Of a stretch of DNA of 64,000 nucleotides, positions 37,970-47,920 are shown one piece after another; within the stretch, counting starts at the first letter, position 1; each line of letters starts with the position of its first letter. The position numbers were made by a program, and so were the translations under genes. The notes under the pieces were generated by a model, which worked only from the letters and a program-made list of their open reading frames with translations, did not search any database and had not been told where the DNA came from. Source of the stretch: JBBQUN01 sp963717115 (GTDB lineage: Bacteria; Actinomycetota; Acidimicrobiia; Acidimicrobiales; SZUA-35); contig CAVQVO010000017.1 of NCBI GenBank assembly GCA_963717115.1, positions 248,001-312,000 of the forward strand, read 5' to 3'.

Positions 37970-37975
37970 TACCCT
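37970..37975 (+). promoter_or_regulatory. Putative -10 element of a leaderless promoter (UPF0182 gene)
   Basis: TACCCT ends 8 nt before ATG 37984. Confidence 0.4.
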
Positions 37976-37983
37976 CGGCGCCA

Positions 37984-40932
37984 ATGCGCCCCGTCCGTGC
38001 TTCGTCGTCGAGAGGTGGAAGATCGCCTCGATTCAGGGTTCCGATCGCCATCGGACTCGCTCTGTTGTTCACCCTGTTCCTGTCGGCCAGTGGGATCGCC
38101 CGCCTGGTCACCGAGTACCTGTGGTTCGACACGCTCGGACGGTCGGCGGTCTGGCAGACGCTGTTCAGCACGCAGATCGCTCTGGCACTGTTCTTCACGA
38201 CCATCTTCTTCGCGTTGTTGTGGACCAACCTCTACGTCGCCGACCGGATGGCGCCGCCGTTGCGCCTCGAAGGCCCCGAAGACGACCTGATCGAGCGCTA
38301 CCACCAACTGGTCGGACCGCACGCCGGCAAACTCCGGGTCGGGATCGCACTCTTCTTCGCCGGATTCGCGGGCCTCCAGACCGGCCAGCAGTGGGAGACC
38401 TGGGTCCTGTTCCGCAACGGCGGCGACGTCGGATTCGACGACCCGGTCTTCGGTCGAGACGCCGGGTTCTACATGTTCCGCCTGCCGTTCTGGACGTTCC
38501 TGATCGACTGGTTCTTCGCCGCCCTGGTCTTCTGCCTGATCCTGGTGACGATCGCCCACTATCTCAACGGCGGGATCCGGGCGGCCACGGCCGGTCAACG
38601 GATGACCGGTGGGGTCAAGCTGCACCTGTCGGTGCTGTTGGCCGTCCTCGCCCTGCTGCGGGCGGCCGCGTACTGGTTCGATCGGTTCGAACTCCTCACC
38701 GGCACCCGGAGCCTCTACACCGGGGCCTTCGCCACCGACGTCGAGATCCAACTCCCGGCGCTCAACCTGCTGATCCTGGTGTCGCTCTTCGGCGCCGGGC
38801 TGATCATCTACAACATCCGACGCAAGGGATTCGGGCTCCCCCTGGCCGCCGTCGGGATCTGGCTGCTCGTGCACGTCGTGGTGGGCAGCATCTTCCCGTC
38901 GCTCTACCAGCGGCTCCGCGTCGAGCCCCAGCTCTCGTCGCAGGAGGCGCCCTTCATCGCCCGCAACATCGAGGCGACCCGCTTCGCCTACGGGCTCGGC
39001 GAGGACTCGCTCGTCCGCGAAGACTACGCCTACGAGAGCGGGATCACCGCCGAGGAGGTCGAGGCGAACGCCGATGTGTTCGATCGGGTGCAGATCCTCG
39101 ATCCGACCCTGGTCGACGAAACCATCACCAAGGACGAGGCCCAGCGCAAGGAATACAACTTCTCGATCCCGCTCGACGTCGGTCGTTACGAGATCGACGG
39201 TGAAGTCCAACCGGTGGTGTTGTCGGCCCGCAACCTCGACCTCGGTCAGGCCGACAGCGGCTGGGAGAACCAGCACCTCGCCTACACCCATGGCTACGCG
39301 GCGGTCATCGCGTCCGCCAGCCAGACCCGGGGCAGCGATCCGATCTACCTGATGCAGGGAACCAACCCGGTCCGCATCGATGACGATCTCGGGGTCGCGC
39401 TCGACCGTCCTCAGGTGTACTTCTCCGACGGGCTGGGCGGCTTCGCCGTGGTCGGGGCCCGCCGTGACGAGATCGACTTCCCCGGCGGCAACGGGGCGGC
39501 GAATGCCACCACCCGCTACGAGGGTGAGGGCGGGGTCCCGATGGGTTCGCTGCTGAGGCGCCTGGCGTTCTCGTTGCGGTTCCAGGATCTGGCCACGCTG
39601 ATCTCGGGCGAGTTGACCTCGGATTCCAAGATCATCTTCAACCGCGACGTCACCGAACGGGCCCGTACGCTCGCCCCGTTCCTCGAGTACGACGCCGATC
39701 CGTATCCGGTGGTCGCCGAGGGGCGCGTTCAGTGGATCATCGATGCGTACACGACCAGCAACGAGTTCCCGTACTCCCAGGGGAACCGGGTTCGGTCCCT
39801 GGAACCGGGGGCCGACCTGGCCAGCAACTTCAACTATGTCCGGAACTCGGTGAAGGTCGTGGTCGACGCCTACGACGGTGACGTGACCTTCTACATCGTC
39901 GACGACCAGGATCCGGTCGTGGCCGCCTACGCAAAGGCCTTCCCCGACATCTTCACGGCGGGCTCCGAGGCACCGGCCGAGGTCTCCCAGCACTTCCGGT
40001 ATCCGACCGACCTGTTCAAGGTCCAGTCCGAGATGTACACCACCTATCACGTCGACGACCCGCGCCAGTTCCTCCAGGACGACAAGTCCTGGGCGGTGGC
40101 CCTCGAACCGTTGCGTTTCGCCGAGTCCTCGACGACCCGAGTCGACCAGCTGATGCCCCCGCAGTACCGGCTGACACGCCTGCCGGGCGAGAGCGAACCC
40201 GAATACGTGATCCAGCGGCCGTTCGTGCCGAGTTCGGGTTCGGATTCCGAATCGTCCCGACCGGAACTCACCGCCGTGTTCGTCGGGCGATCCCAGGGTG
40301 CGAACGCCGGCAAACTGCTGGTGTACGACCTGCCGACCAACGTCGTTTCCGATCCCGGTCTGGTCGACACCAACATCCGCCAGGACGAAGCGGTCTTCGA
40401 CTTCACCAAACCACTCGACTCCACACCGGGTGGTGCGGTCGCCAACTGGGGCGAGATGCAGTTGGTGATGGTGGCCGACACCATCGTCTACGTGCGCCCG
40501 CTCTATGTCGCCGGTGACGGTGGGTCCCGAGTCCCGGTGCTCACCCAGGTGATCGCCGTCAGCGGGGAGCGGATCGGGATGGCGCCGACGCTCGATGCCG
40601 CCCTGGCCAAGGTGGTCACCGATCCCGACAACGCCGACGGCTCGCCGGCCGAGACCCCGCCGACCGATCAGGAGGCCGCGACCCCGACGACGCCGACCAC
40701 ACCGACGACTCCGGCCACACCTCCGCCTCAGACGACGGGGGACCTCGAAGGCAAGAGCGCTGCCGAACTGCTCGGGATGGTCGAGGAATTTCTCGACACG
40801 GCGAATCGTTTACAGGACACGGACCCGGAGCAGGCTTCGACGCTGCGGGCCCAGGCACAGCAGGCGTTGGACCAGCTGGCCCTGATCCTCGGGATCGAGC
40901 CCTCACCGGTCATCCAGCCCGGTGAGGCCTGA
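37984..40932 (+). CDS. UPF0182 family large membrane protein
   Basis: A 982-residue protein of the usual UPF0182 length. About seven hydrophobic segments lie in residues 18-320, with the family signature TEYLWFDTLGRSAVWQTLF after the first helix. A large extracytoplasmic domain follows (YAYESGITAEEVEANADVF, and FNYVRNSVKVVVDAYDGDVTFYIVDDQDPV, a highly conserved segment). The tail contains a Pro/Thr linker and a terminal helical pair. The family is widespread in actinobacteria and of unknown function. Confidence 0.92.
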   Translation: MRPVRASSSRGGRSPRFRVPIAIGLALLFTLFLSASGIARLVTEYLWFDTLGRSAVWQTLFSTQIALALFFTTIFFALLWTNLYVADRMAPPLRLEGPEDDLIERYHQLVGPHAGKLRVGIALFFAGFAGLQTGQQWETWVLFRNGGDVGFDDPVFGRDAGFYMFRLPFWTFLIDWFFAALVFCLILVTIAHYLNGGIRAATAGQRMTGGVKLHLSVLLAVLALLRAAAYWFDRFELLTGTRSLYTGAFATDVEIQLPALNLLILVSLFGAGLIIYNIRRKGFGLPLAAVGIWLLVHVVVGSIFPSLYQRLRVEPQLSSQEAPFIARNIEATRFAYGLGEDSLVREDYAYESGITAEEVEANADVFDRVQILDPTLVDETITKDEAQRKEYNFSIPLDVGRYEIDGEVQPVVLSARNLDLGQADSGWENQHLAYTHGYAAVIASASQTRGSDPIYLMQGTNPVRIDDDLGVALDRPQVYFSDGLGGFAVVGARRDEIDFPGGNGAANATTRYEGEGGVPMGSLLRRLAFSLRFQDLATLISGELTSDSKIIFNRDVTERARTLAPFLEYDADPYPVVAEGRVQWIIDAYTTSNEFPYSQGNRVRSLEPGADLASNFNYVRNSVKVVVDAYDGDVTFYIVDDQDPVVAAYAKAFPDIFTAGSEAPAEVSQHFRYPTDLFKVQSEMYTTYHVDDPRQFLQDDKSWAVALEPLRFAESSTTRVDQLMPPQYRLTRLPGESEPEYVIQRPFVPSSGSDSESSRPELTAVFVGRSQGANAGKLLVYDLPTNVVSDPGLVDTNIRQDEAVFDFTKPLDSTPGGAVANWGEMQLVMVADTIVYVRPLYVAGDGGSRVPVLTQVIAVSGERIGMAPTLDAALAKVVTDPDNADGSPAETPPTDQEAATPTTPTTPTTPATPPPQTTGDLEGKSAAELLGMVEEFLDTANRLQDTDPEQASTLRAQAQQALDQLALILGIEPSPVIQPGEA

Positions 40933-40983
40933 CGTCTTCGACCGAGTCCTGTCCCCACCGTCCCGCCGACCGAAAGTGGCATC

Positions 40984-41631
40984 GTGATCTTCCGAATGAA
41001 CCGCCCGACCACCGTTCCCACTCCCGACCAATGCCTGCCCGGCCGCGACCGGGTCATGCCCGTTCCCGCCCGGCATTTCGTGCTCGATGCACCGGTGGCC
41101 GGCCCCTATCCCGAGCACCTCGACACGGTCGTGTTCGGGATGGGTTGCTTCTGGGGAGCCGAGCGCTTCTTCTGGCAGATGCCCGGGGTCTACACCACCG
41201 CCGCGGGATACGCCGGTGGTACCACACCCAACCCGACCTACGAAGAGACCTGCACGGGGATGACCGGGCACACCGAGGCGGTGATCGTCGTGTTCGATCC
41301 CACGCTCGTGAGCCTCGACGACCTCTTCAAGGTCTTCTGGGAGAACCACGATCCGACCCAGCTCATGGGCCAGGGCAACGACATCGGGACCCAGTACCGA
41401 TCGGCCATCCTCACGAATTCCGACGAACAGCTTGCGGCGGCCCGGGCCAGCCGCGAGGTGTATCAACGGCAGCTGAGCGAAGCCGGCTACGGCGAGATCA
41501 CCACCGAGATCGCACCCATCGGGCCCTTCTACTACGCCGAGGAGTACCACCAGCAGTACCTGGCCAAGTACCCGGGTGGCTACTGCAACCACGGGTTCTG
41601 CCAGCTGGCCTACGCCGGCGCCAACGCCTGA
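40984..41631 (+). CDS. msrA: Peptide methionine sulfoxide reductase MsrA
   Basis: A 215-residue enzyme. The active site VVFGMGCFWGAERFFW contains the nucleophilic Cys of GCFWG. AAGYAGGTTPNPTYEETCTGMTGHTEAV and GNDIGTQYRSAIL complete the core. The C-terminal KYPGGYCNHGFCQ supplies possible recycling cysteines. It reduces methionine-S-sulfoxide in proteins, using thioredoxin. The start could be GTG 40984 or ATG 40996. Confidence 0.95.
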   Translation: MIFRMNRPTTVPTPDQCLPGRDRVMPVPARHFVLDAPVAGPYPEHLDTVVFGMGCFWGAERFFWQMPGVYTTAAGYAGGTTPNPTYEETCTGMTGHTEAVIVVFDPTLVSLDDLFKVFWENHDPTQLMGQGNDIGTQYRSAILTNSDEQLAAARASREVYQRQLSEAGYGEITTEIAPIGPFYYAEEYHQQYLAKYPGGYCNHGFCQLAYAGANA

Positions 41632-41676
41632 CCGATCAGCCGTCGTCGCGGTGTCGGCGGGGCCGGGAGGGTTGGT

Positions 41677-42483
41677 TCAGAACCGGGCCCACATCAGGAT
41701 GCGTTTGAACGTGAACAGGTAGGGCTGCCGGACGCCCTCGGCTACGAGCAGGCGCTGGCGGTAGGCCTCGCAGAACTCGGCGAAACGCTCTGCCCCGTCG
41801 CCCTCGGCGCGCTCGGCCAGCGCGCTGCGGAATGAGTTGAGCGTGGTCCCCGAGAGCCACTCGACGACGTCGCCGGTGCGGTCGAGTTCGTGGGTGAAGA
41901 CCCGAAGCGCGACGTGTTGGCGTTTCGCTCCGAGCCCGTGGAGGATCGTGGCGTAGTGCTCGGGCGCGAGGACGGTGGTCGACGGGAGGTCGGGCACGCC
42001 ATCGGGGAACCAGTCGGCGTGTTCGGCGGCGACGGCGGAGGCGAGCGGATAGGCCGGGTGATCGTGGTTGGTGGGGACCTGGACCGCGATCTGGCCGTCG
42101 GTGGCCAGGCTTCGGCGCCAGTGGTCGAGGACCTCGTGGTGGCGTTCGACCCAGTGCAGCGCAGCGTTGGAGATGATGAGCGAGGGGGGAGTGGTGGGTT
42201 CGAAGCCGGCCAGGTCGCCGGCTTCGAAGTCGAGATCGTTGCGGCCTTCGGCCAGGGCGCGGGCCCGCGCCAGCATGGCGTCGCTCGCATCGACCCCGAC
42301 GACCAGCGAGGAGCCGAGTCGTTCGGGGAGTTCGGCGGTCAGGGTGCCGGGTCCGCAGCCGAGGTCGTAGACGACGCGGTCGCCCGAGAGTGGCTCGCAG
42401 AGCGAAACGAGCTCGTCGAAGGGAAGCCGGCGTTCGGCGGCGAATCGCTCGTAGGTGTCGGCGTTCCAGACGTCGTTGGCCAT
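41677..42483 (-). CDS. tam: Trans-aconitate 2-methyltransferase-like SAM methyltransferase
   Basis: A 268-residue class I methyltransferase. MANDVWNADTYERFAAERRLPFDEL is the Tam N terminus. Motif I is VVYDLGCGPGTLTAELP, the acidic residue after strand 2 is VVGVDASDAML, and SLIISNAALHWVERH is the post-motif region shared with Tam and BioC. The C-terminal FTFKRILMWARF also matches Tam. It would methylate trans-aconitate or a similar small acid; the exact substrate is unproven. Confidence 0.85.
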   Translation of the reverse strand: MANDVWNADTYERFAAERRLPFDELVSLCEPLSGDRVVYDLGCGPGTLTAELPERLGSSLVVGVDASDAMLARARALAEGRNDLDFEAGDLAGFEPTTPPSLIISNAALHWVERHHEVLDHWRRSLATDGQIAVQVPTNHDHPAYPLASAVAAEHADWFPDGVPDLPSTTVLAPEHYATILHGLGAKRQHVALRVFTHELDRTGDVVEWLSGTTLNSFRSALAERAEGDGAERFAEFCEAYRQRLLVAEGVRQPYLFTFKRILMWARF

Positions 42484-42549
42484 GGCGGCAGTCTCGCGCA
42501 GGTCCTCGCGGCGAACGGAGTTCCTTTTCGTCGGCGCAGGTGGGTGTTC

Positions 42550-42555
42550 TAGTGT
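42550..42555 (+). promoter_or_regulatory. Putative -10 element of a leaderless promoter (DUF3237 gene)
   Basis: TAGTGT ends 6 nt before ATG 42562. Confidence 0.45.
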
Positions 42556-42561
42556 GCGCAC

Positions 42562-43008
42562 ATGCCGCAGAACGCTCCGCTCGACGCCCTTCCGGTCACC
42601 TATCTCGGTCGGCTGACCGCCGACACCCGCACCGTTCCCCCGGTGTCGATGCCCGGGGGCCCGCTGGGCACCCGGGTCGTAGCCACGGTGACGAGCGCCG
42701 AGTTCGTCGGCCCGAGGATCACGGCATCGATGCCTGCGGGCACGGCTGCGGGCGACTGGCTGACCGTCCGCAGCGACGGGAGCATGTCGCTCGACGTGCG
42801 ACTCAGTTTGCGGACCGACGACGGGGCCGACCTGTACGTCACGTACTACGGGGTCGGCACCACGGTCGACGGCGTCTCGACGATCCGCACGGCGCCACGC
42901 TTCGAAACCGGCGACGAGCGCTACGCCTGGTTGAACAACGTGATGGCGGTCGGTCTCGGGCAGCGCACCGAGACCGGAGTCGCCTACGAGCTGTACCAGA
43001 TCGACTGA
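42562..43008 (+). CDS. DUF3237 family protein
   Basis: A 148-residue small beta-barrel-like protein. Typical DUF3237 segments are GPRITASMPAGTAAGDWLTVRSDGS, LYVTYYGVG, FETGDERYAWLNNVMAVGLG and GVAYELYQ at the end. The family is common in actinobacterial and proteobacterial catabolic gene sets, but the activity is not established. It lies 9 bp before the cupin gene, so the two probably form an operon. Confidence 0.85.
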   Translation: MPQNAPLDALPVTYLGRLTADTRTVPPVSMPGGPLGTRVVATVTSAEFVGPRITASMPAGTAAGDWLTVRSDGSMSLDVRLSLRTDDGADLYVTYYGVGTTVDGVSTIRTAPRFETGDERYAWLNNVMAVGLGQRTETGVAYELYQID

Positions 43009-43017
43009 GGAGCCCTC

Positions 43018-43509
43018 ATGACCATGACCCCCACGCCCGCCGGGCATGCGCCCGCCACCATCCATCGGGGAGCGAGCGACCTGCCGTTCGTTTCGCTGCC
43101 CGACGGCACCCAACTGCAGGTGACCCAGGTCGACCTCGCCACGGGGATCTGGGTGGTGCGAACCAGCTTCGCACCGGGCACGACCCTGCAGCGTCATCGG
43201 CACACCGGGCAGGTGTATGCCTTCACCGAGACCGGCAGCTGGTGGTACCTGGAGTCGCCGCAGGAGCGCAACACGGCGGGGTCGTACCTCTTCGAGCCGG
43301 CCGGTTCGGTCCACACCCTGCACGTGCCGGAATCGAACCCCGGTCCGACCCTGGTGTCGTTCGTGATCTGGGGGGCCAATCTCAACCTCGACGACGATGA
43401 TGCGGTGATCAGCGTGACCGATGCCGCGTCGGTCCTGGCCTCGTACCGGGGGCTGTGCCGGGAGCAGCACGGGATCGACGAGGCGCCGGTGATCATCGTC
43501 GATGCCTGA
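43018..43509 (+). CDS. Cupin-domain protein, dihydroxyacetophenone-dioxygenase-like
   Basis: A 163-residue cupin. Motif 1 contains LQRHRHTGQVYAFTETGSWWY, and motif 2 has GSYLFEPAGSVHTLHVPE with metal-ligand histidines. This arrangement resembles the 2,4'-dihydroxyacetophenone dioxygenase/ChrR-type cupin group. GGAG lies before ATG 43018. Co-transcription with DUF3237 suggests a joint role in aromatic or ketone breakdown (inference only). Confidence 0.78.
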   Translation: MTMTPTPAGHAPATIHRGASDLPFVSLPDGTQLQVTQVDLATGIWVVRTSFAPGTTLQRHRHTGQVYAFTETGSWWYLESPQERNTAGSYLFEPAGSVHTLHVPESNPGPTLVSFVIWGANLNLDDDDAVISVTDAASVLASYRGLCREQHGIDEAPVIIVDA

Positions 43510-43588
43510 CATCTCGGAGGTGACGTGCGTCATCGGGGTGGGCGTTGCCGTGCTGGGTCCGCGCCGGTAGTGTTGCCTTTCCACTCAG

Positions 43589-43665
<77 letters not shown>

Positions 43666-43669
43666 CGTG

Positions 43670-43696
43670 AATCCCCAGGTCAGCGGCCTGGGGATT
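43670..43696 (+). terminator. Terminator hairpin after tRNA-fMet (element A end)
   Basis: AATCCCCAGG and CCTGGGGATT form a perfect 10-bp stem with a 7-nt loop, 4 bases after the tRNA CCA. The same hairpin recurs after att copy 4 at 62771. Confidence 0.7.
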
Positions 43697-43791
43697 CGTC
43701 GCGTTCGGGGTGGCTCTACCGGCTCTGTCTACCGGCTGACCGTGCTGCAGGGCTGTGAGCTGGGGGTTCCTGCGGTCGACCCGGTGGACGT

Positions 43792-44980
43792 CTACCGGCG
43801 CACTTGCGCCGTGTTCTTGTCCGGGTGGTTGTCGGGGTGGTCACGGTGGGTGGCGAGGAGGGCGGCGAAGCGGTTGGCGGCGTCGGCTCCCATGCCGGGC
43901 AGGACGTGTTGGTAGGTGGCCATGGTGAAGCCGGGGTTGGCGTGGCCGAGGCGTTCGGAGACGACCTTGACTGGCACGCCGGCGGCGATGAGCAGGGTGG
44001 CGTGGGTGTGGCGCAGATCGTGGAACCGGATCGCCGGCATGGCGAGGCGCTTGACTTGGCGGGCGAAGAGTTGGCTGATCGTTTCGGGGTGCAGTGGCCG
44101 GCCAGCCGGGTTGGTGAAGATCGGGTCGTCGAGCTCGACCGGGTGACCGTCAGCTTTCTGTTGGCGGCGCCAGCGGGCGAGGGTGGTTTCTGTGGCGGGG
44201 TCGAGGTCGATCCTGCGTCGACTGGAGCGGGTCTTCACAGGGGTTTCGACCGAGCGGCCGCCGATGGACTTACGGGCTCGGGCAATCGAGAGGGTGTGGG
44301 TGTCGCGGTTCCAGTCGCTCCAGCGCAGCCCTGCGAGTTCGCCGCGTCGCATGCCGGTGGTGGCGGCGATCACGAAGGCGGGGTGGAGGCGCAGGTGCTG
44401 GGTGGCTTCGAGGAATGCGCTGAGTTGGTGGGCGGTCCAGCAATCGGGGCTGTGCCGGCGGCGGCCACGCGGCTCTGGGGGCCCGGGCACCGTGGGCCGG
44501 GTTGGTGGCGATGAGGCGTGCGTCGACGGCGTGGTTCAATGCGGCGCGGCAGATGACGTGGACGTCGTACACGGTCTTGGGGGCAAGCCCTTGCCTGCGG
44601 GCGCCGCCGGTGGCCAGGAGTTCGGTGTAGAGCCGGTCGAGGTGTTCGGTTCGGAGTGACCGAAGTCGGAGGTGTCCGACGGCGGGGGTGATGTAGTGGT
44701 CGATCATCCAGGCGTAGCGGTGGGCGGTGCTCGGGTCGAGGTCGTGGCGCCGGACCGGGAGCCATTGTTCGGTTAGGTAGCGGGCGACGGTGAGCGGGTC
44801 GGCGGCGACCGGGGCCTCCACCGCTGCAAGCTCGAGATCGAGGTTGGCGGCGATGGCCTCGGCGTCGACTCGCGAACGCCCGGCGGGGTGCCAGCGTCGG
44901 CGTTCTCGGCCGGTGAGGGTGTCGATGCCGTCGTACGCGACGACGTAGAAGCGGGACTTGCGTTGCACGATGTAGGTCAT
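43792..44980 (-). pseudogene. Tyrosine recombinase/integrase of element A, one +1 frameshift
   Basis: The N-terminal part begins MTYIVQRKSRFYVVAYDGIDTLTGRE and includes the SAM-like core-binding domain. The reading then continues in another frame from about 44485 with the catalytic domain: Arg in TGMRRGELAGLRW, FHDLRHTHATLL (HxxR), GHANPG and the Tyr in MATYQHVLPG. All catalytic residues are present. The length is a multiple of three plus one; removing one base near the GCCCGGGCCCCC stretch restores a 395-residue integrase. It sits 126 bp from the tRNA, transcribed towards it, as usual for tRNA-targeting elements. Confidence 0.85.
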
Positions 44981-45055
44981 CGCCGCCCATCGGCCCACGG
45001 CGTTGACGACTTCGGAATCAACCCGAAGGTTGACTTTGCGACCGGGGAGGGCCGG

Positions 45056-47396
45056 TCAGCTCGTTGTCTTGAGGAGCCGGAGTGCCCTGTCGAGGCGGTC
45101 ACGGGCGGTGCGTCGTTGCTGGGCTTCGTCTCGGAACAGAGCGTCGGTCTTGGTCAGAACGAGTTTGTGGGGGCTGCCTTGGCGCAGGGTCTGGTGGGTG
45201 ACGGGGAGTTCGGCCTCGTCGATGCGGTGGTGGATGTGTTGGCGGCGGGGCTTGGCGAGGGGCCAGGTGAGCTGCTGCTGGTCAGCGTTGTGTAGGAAGG
45301 CGGCGAGCTGGGTGCAATCGTTGCAGCAATCGGAGTCGTCGAAGCTGTTGATGGACCAGTCGTCGGGTGATCGCTCAGGTTGGGCGAGGCCGCGTTCGGT
45401 GGCGGTGGTCAGGCTCTGAGCGATCGTGGTGATGCCAGCGTCTCGGAGGTCCGTCGGCGAGAGAGCGGCCCCGGCGTCGACGACGCCGGCGAGCAACGGG
45501 GCGATGGCGTCATCAGGTCGGGTGAGGGTGGCGACGATGGCATCGCGTACGTCTGCGGTGTCGGCGAAGACGGTGGAACGGAGGAGCCCGAGAACCGGTG
45601 GGGCCAGGTCGGCGAGTAGGGCTTCGCGCCGCGATGGTGTCGGAACGGCGGCTGCCCGGCTGAGGCTGGTGTCGAGCCAGGCCCAGGCGTGGGTGAGGAC
45701 GCCTCGTGCGCTGCGCTCACGGGTGGTGTGGCTGGCGTGGGGGTCGTCGCAGAGCGCAGCGGTGAGTGCGGGTAGTGCCGCCACCCAGGCGGAGCGATCC
45801 GGAGTCGCACCGGTGGCATGTCGGCGTTGGTCTCGAAACCAGGTGGCGATCTGTTGGTCGAGCCAACCTGCACCGTGTTGTTCGGCGAGGGCGAGAAGAA
45901 CGGTGGCGTCGCGTGGGGTGAGCGTTTCGATCGTGAAGGGTTCGAGTAGCCCGGCGGCGTGGTCGCTGTCGGCGAGTTCCCAGGCGAGGCGCAGTGTCGT
46001 GTGAAGCAGGAGGCTGTGGTCGAGTCGGCGGGCGCTGTCGGGCCAGAACCGCAGGAGCGTGGTGACCATCGCCGTGGTGTCGTCGGGATGGGTGTCGACG
46101 GTGCCGAGGATCTGGTGGGCGGCGGCGACTGGGTCGGCTTTGGCTTGGAGGGCGAAGGTGCGGGCGCGGGGCCAGATCACGATCGCGGCGCGTTGATACC
46201 AGCGGTCCATGGTGTTGCCCCAGTTGCCCATGTAGCCGGTGTATTCGGTGTCGGCTGGTGTCAGCTCGATCGACGGGGTCGCCGCAGCGAGCTCGGCGCT
46301 GTTGACATCGGCATCGAACGCGACCGGGGCGCCCGCAGCGGCGGCGATGGTGACGGAGGAATCGAGGAGGTCGCCCAGCTCGAGGCCCTCGCCGCCGGGG
46401 GCGGGTTCGTCGTCCCAGTACCGGCCACGCCGACCCCAGCGGGGTGGGTCGTCGTAGCACTCCCAGGTCTCTTGGATTTCGCGCGTGCGCGAGGCCGAGA
46501 TCACAGCCCGCGAGCGCGGCGGCCTCGGCGATGACTGCAGCGCGGGCGGCGTCCACGCCTTTGAGGTGGTCCCAGGTGAGTCCCCGTTCGGTGTAGCGGT
46601 GATCGAGCAGGAACACGAGCCGATCCGGTGGTTCGGCTGCGAGGCGATCGCCTCGCCACCGGGGCTCGGGAGCCTGCCGAAAGTGCTGCTCGAGGAGGGC
46701 CGCGACGGCGGCCGCGAGCCCGGGATCGGACCCGAGACCGGTGGTGTCGCCGGCGAGCATCAAGTTGTATGTCAGCACGACCCGGTAGCCGCGCTCGATG
46801 GGGAGGACCTCGTGGCGGGTGTCGCTGTAGAACGCCACGAACACCAGCGACGATGCGGAGCCCGGGTAGCGCTCGGACTGGCCGCGGTGTTCGACAACGA
46901 GGTCACCACCGGTCGAGTTCGACGGGAGCATCACGATCAGCGAGGCCACCATGTCGTCGGACTTCTCCGAGTCCTGGTGGCCGGCGAAGAACTGGCCGGG
47001 CTCGTAGACGAGCATCGAATGCAGTTCCGCTCGCAGACGGGTCGTGTCGGGCAGCCCGAGGTCGGCGCGGATGGTGTCGAGCATCGGGTGGAGGGTCTGG
47101 TTCCAGCGGCGTTTGTCGATCCTGACCCGCGACTTCGGGACCTCCCACGTGTCGCGGACCTGTCGGTCGAGCACCGTGTCGGTGCCGTGGCCGTACTTCG
47201 CCGGGCGAGCGACGAGTCGGAGCTCTTTGGCCTGTGCGGCACTCACCGGGAGCCCGATCGATCCCACCCCATGAACGTCGATGCCCAGGTCGTTCGTTGG
47301 TGCGGTCCGACGGGTCGCGAACGACCCGTCGGCGCGCAGGTCCGCCAACAGCTCGGCGAGTTGGTCCCGGTGAGATCGACCCATGCTCCGGACCAT
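45056..47396 (-). pseudogene. Large 2OG-Fe(II) oxygenase, one +1 frameshift
   Basis: The N-terminal half contains a dioxygenase domain. FFAGHQDSEKSDDM supplies H-x-D, TRHEVLPIERGYRVVLTYNL supplies the distal His and the 2-oxoglutarate-binding Arg, and SLIVMLPSNSTGGDLVV is a core strand. The reading changes frame near 46490 (about LAHA to EIQETWECYDD); removing one C restores a 780-codon gene. The C-terminal 480 residues are helical, with a CCNDC cysteine cluster, and I do not recognise them. By family it may hydroxylate a protein or nucleic-acid substrate. It is divergent from the toxin-antitoxin-like operon and is the main cargo of element A. Confidence 0.7.
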
Positions 47397-47412
47397 AGCT
47401 CACCCCTACTGA

Positions 47413-47449
47413 ATATGCTATTGACAGCATATGCATTCGGAGGTATATT
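47413..47449 (+). promoter_or_regulatory. Consensus promoter with overlapping operator for the toxin-antitoxin-like operon
   Basis: TTGACA (47421) and TATATT (47444) are separated by exactly 17 bp, and TATATT ends 6 nt before ATG 47456. A perfect inverted repeat ATATGCT-N6-AGCATAT (47413-47432) covers the -35 box. This is what autoregulation by the antitoxin would look like. Confidence 0.7.
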
Positions 47450-47455
47450 CGACTG

Positions 47456-47920
47456 ATGGCGGTCCGCGTCGAGTTCCACCCGAGGTTCGCTGGCCAGTAC
47501 GAGGCCCTCGCGGAGCTCGCGCAGACCTCCGATGCACAGTGGGAGTTGTTCGCGGAGGTCACTGCGTTGGTGAACGCGCTCGAGGAACACGGCCACGGGA
47601 TCGAGGAGGAGAACCATCACCCGGATGCGATCAGCCATCCGATCGTGACGTCGCGGTTCCAGACCTTCGCCCTGCGCCGCACCCCGCCGACCAAGGTGAC
47701 GCCATACGCCGATCGTCCACCGGTGCTTCGGATCCCCTACGTGTGGTTCACCGATTCCGAGTCCAGTGACGAGGTGGCGGTGGTGATGCTCGCCGGCGAC
47801 AAGACGGCGCTGGGAAACGACTGGTACCCCGGCGTCGTCAACCAGATCGACAACACCATGGTCCCGGCGTGGGAACGGACCCATCCGACGCACAAGGCCC
47901 GAGTCAGGAGAACACGATGA
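47456..47920 (+). CDS. Putative RelE/HigB-like toxin
   Basis: A 154-residue basic protein. MAVRVEFHPRFAGQYEALAELAQTSDAQWELFAEV, then a helix ALVNALEEHGHGIEEENH and a later VLRIPYVWF strand, resembles the phage-derived Gp49/HigB-like toxin fold with extra length. It directly overlaps an XRE-family antitoxin-like gene (ATGA). Toxin-first order is typical of HigBA. The promoter is a near-perfect consensus and appears leaderless. Family assignment depends on context as much as on sequence. Confidence 0.65.
   Translation: MAVRVEFHPRFAGQYEALAELAQTSDAQWELFAEVTALVNALEEHGHGIEEENHHPDAISHPIVTSRFQTFALRRTPPTKVTPYADRPPVLRIPYVWFTDSESSDEVAVVMLAGDKTALGNDWYPGVVNQIDNTMVPAWERTHPTHKARVRRTR

Noticed and set aside
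37831..40050. 739-codon antisense frame across UPF0182
   Set aside because: Shadow frame of a conserved membrane protein; composition is that of reversed GC-rich codons.
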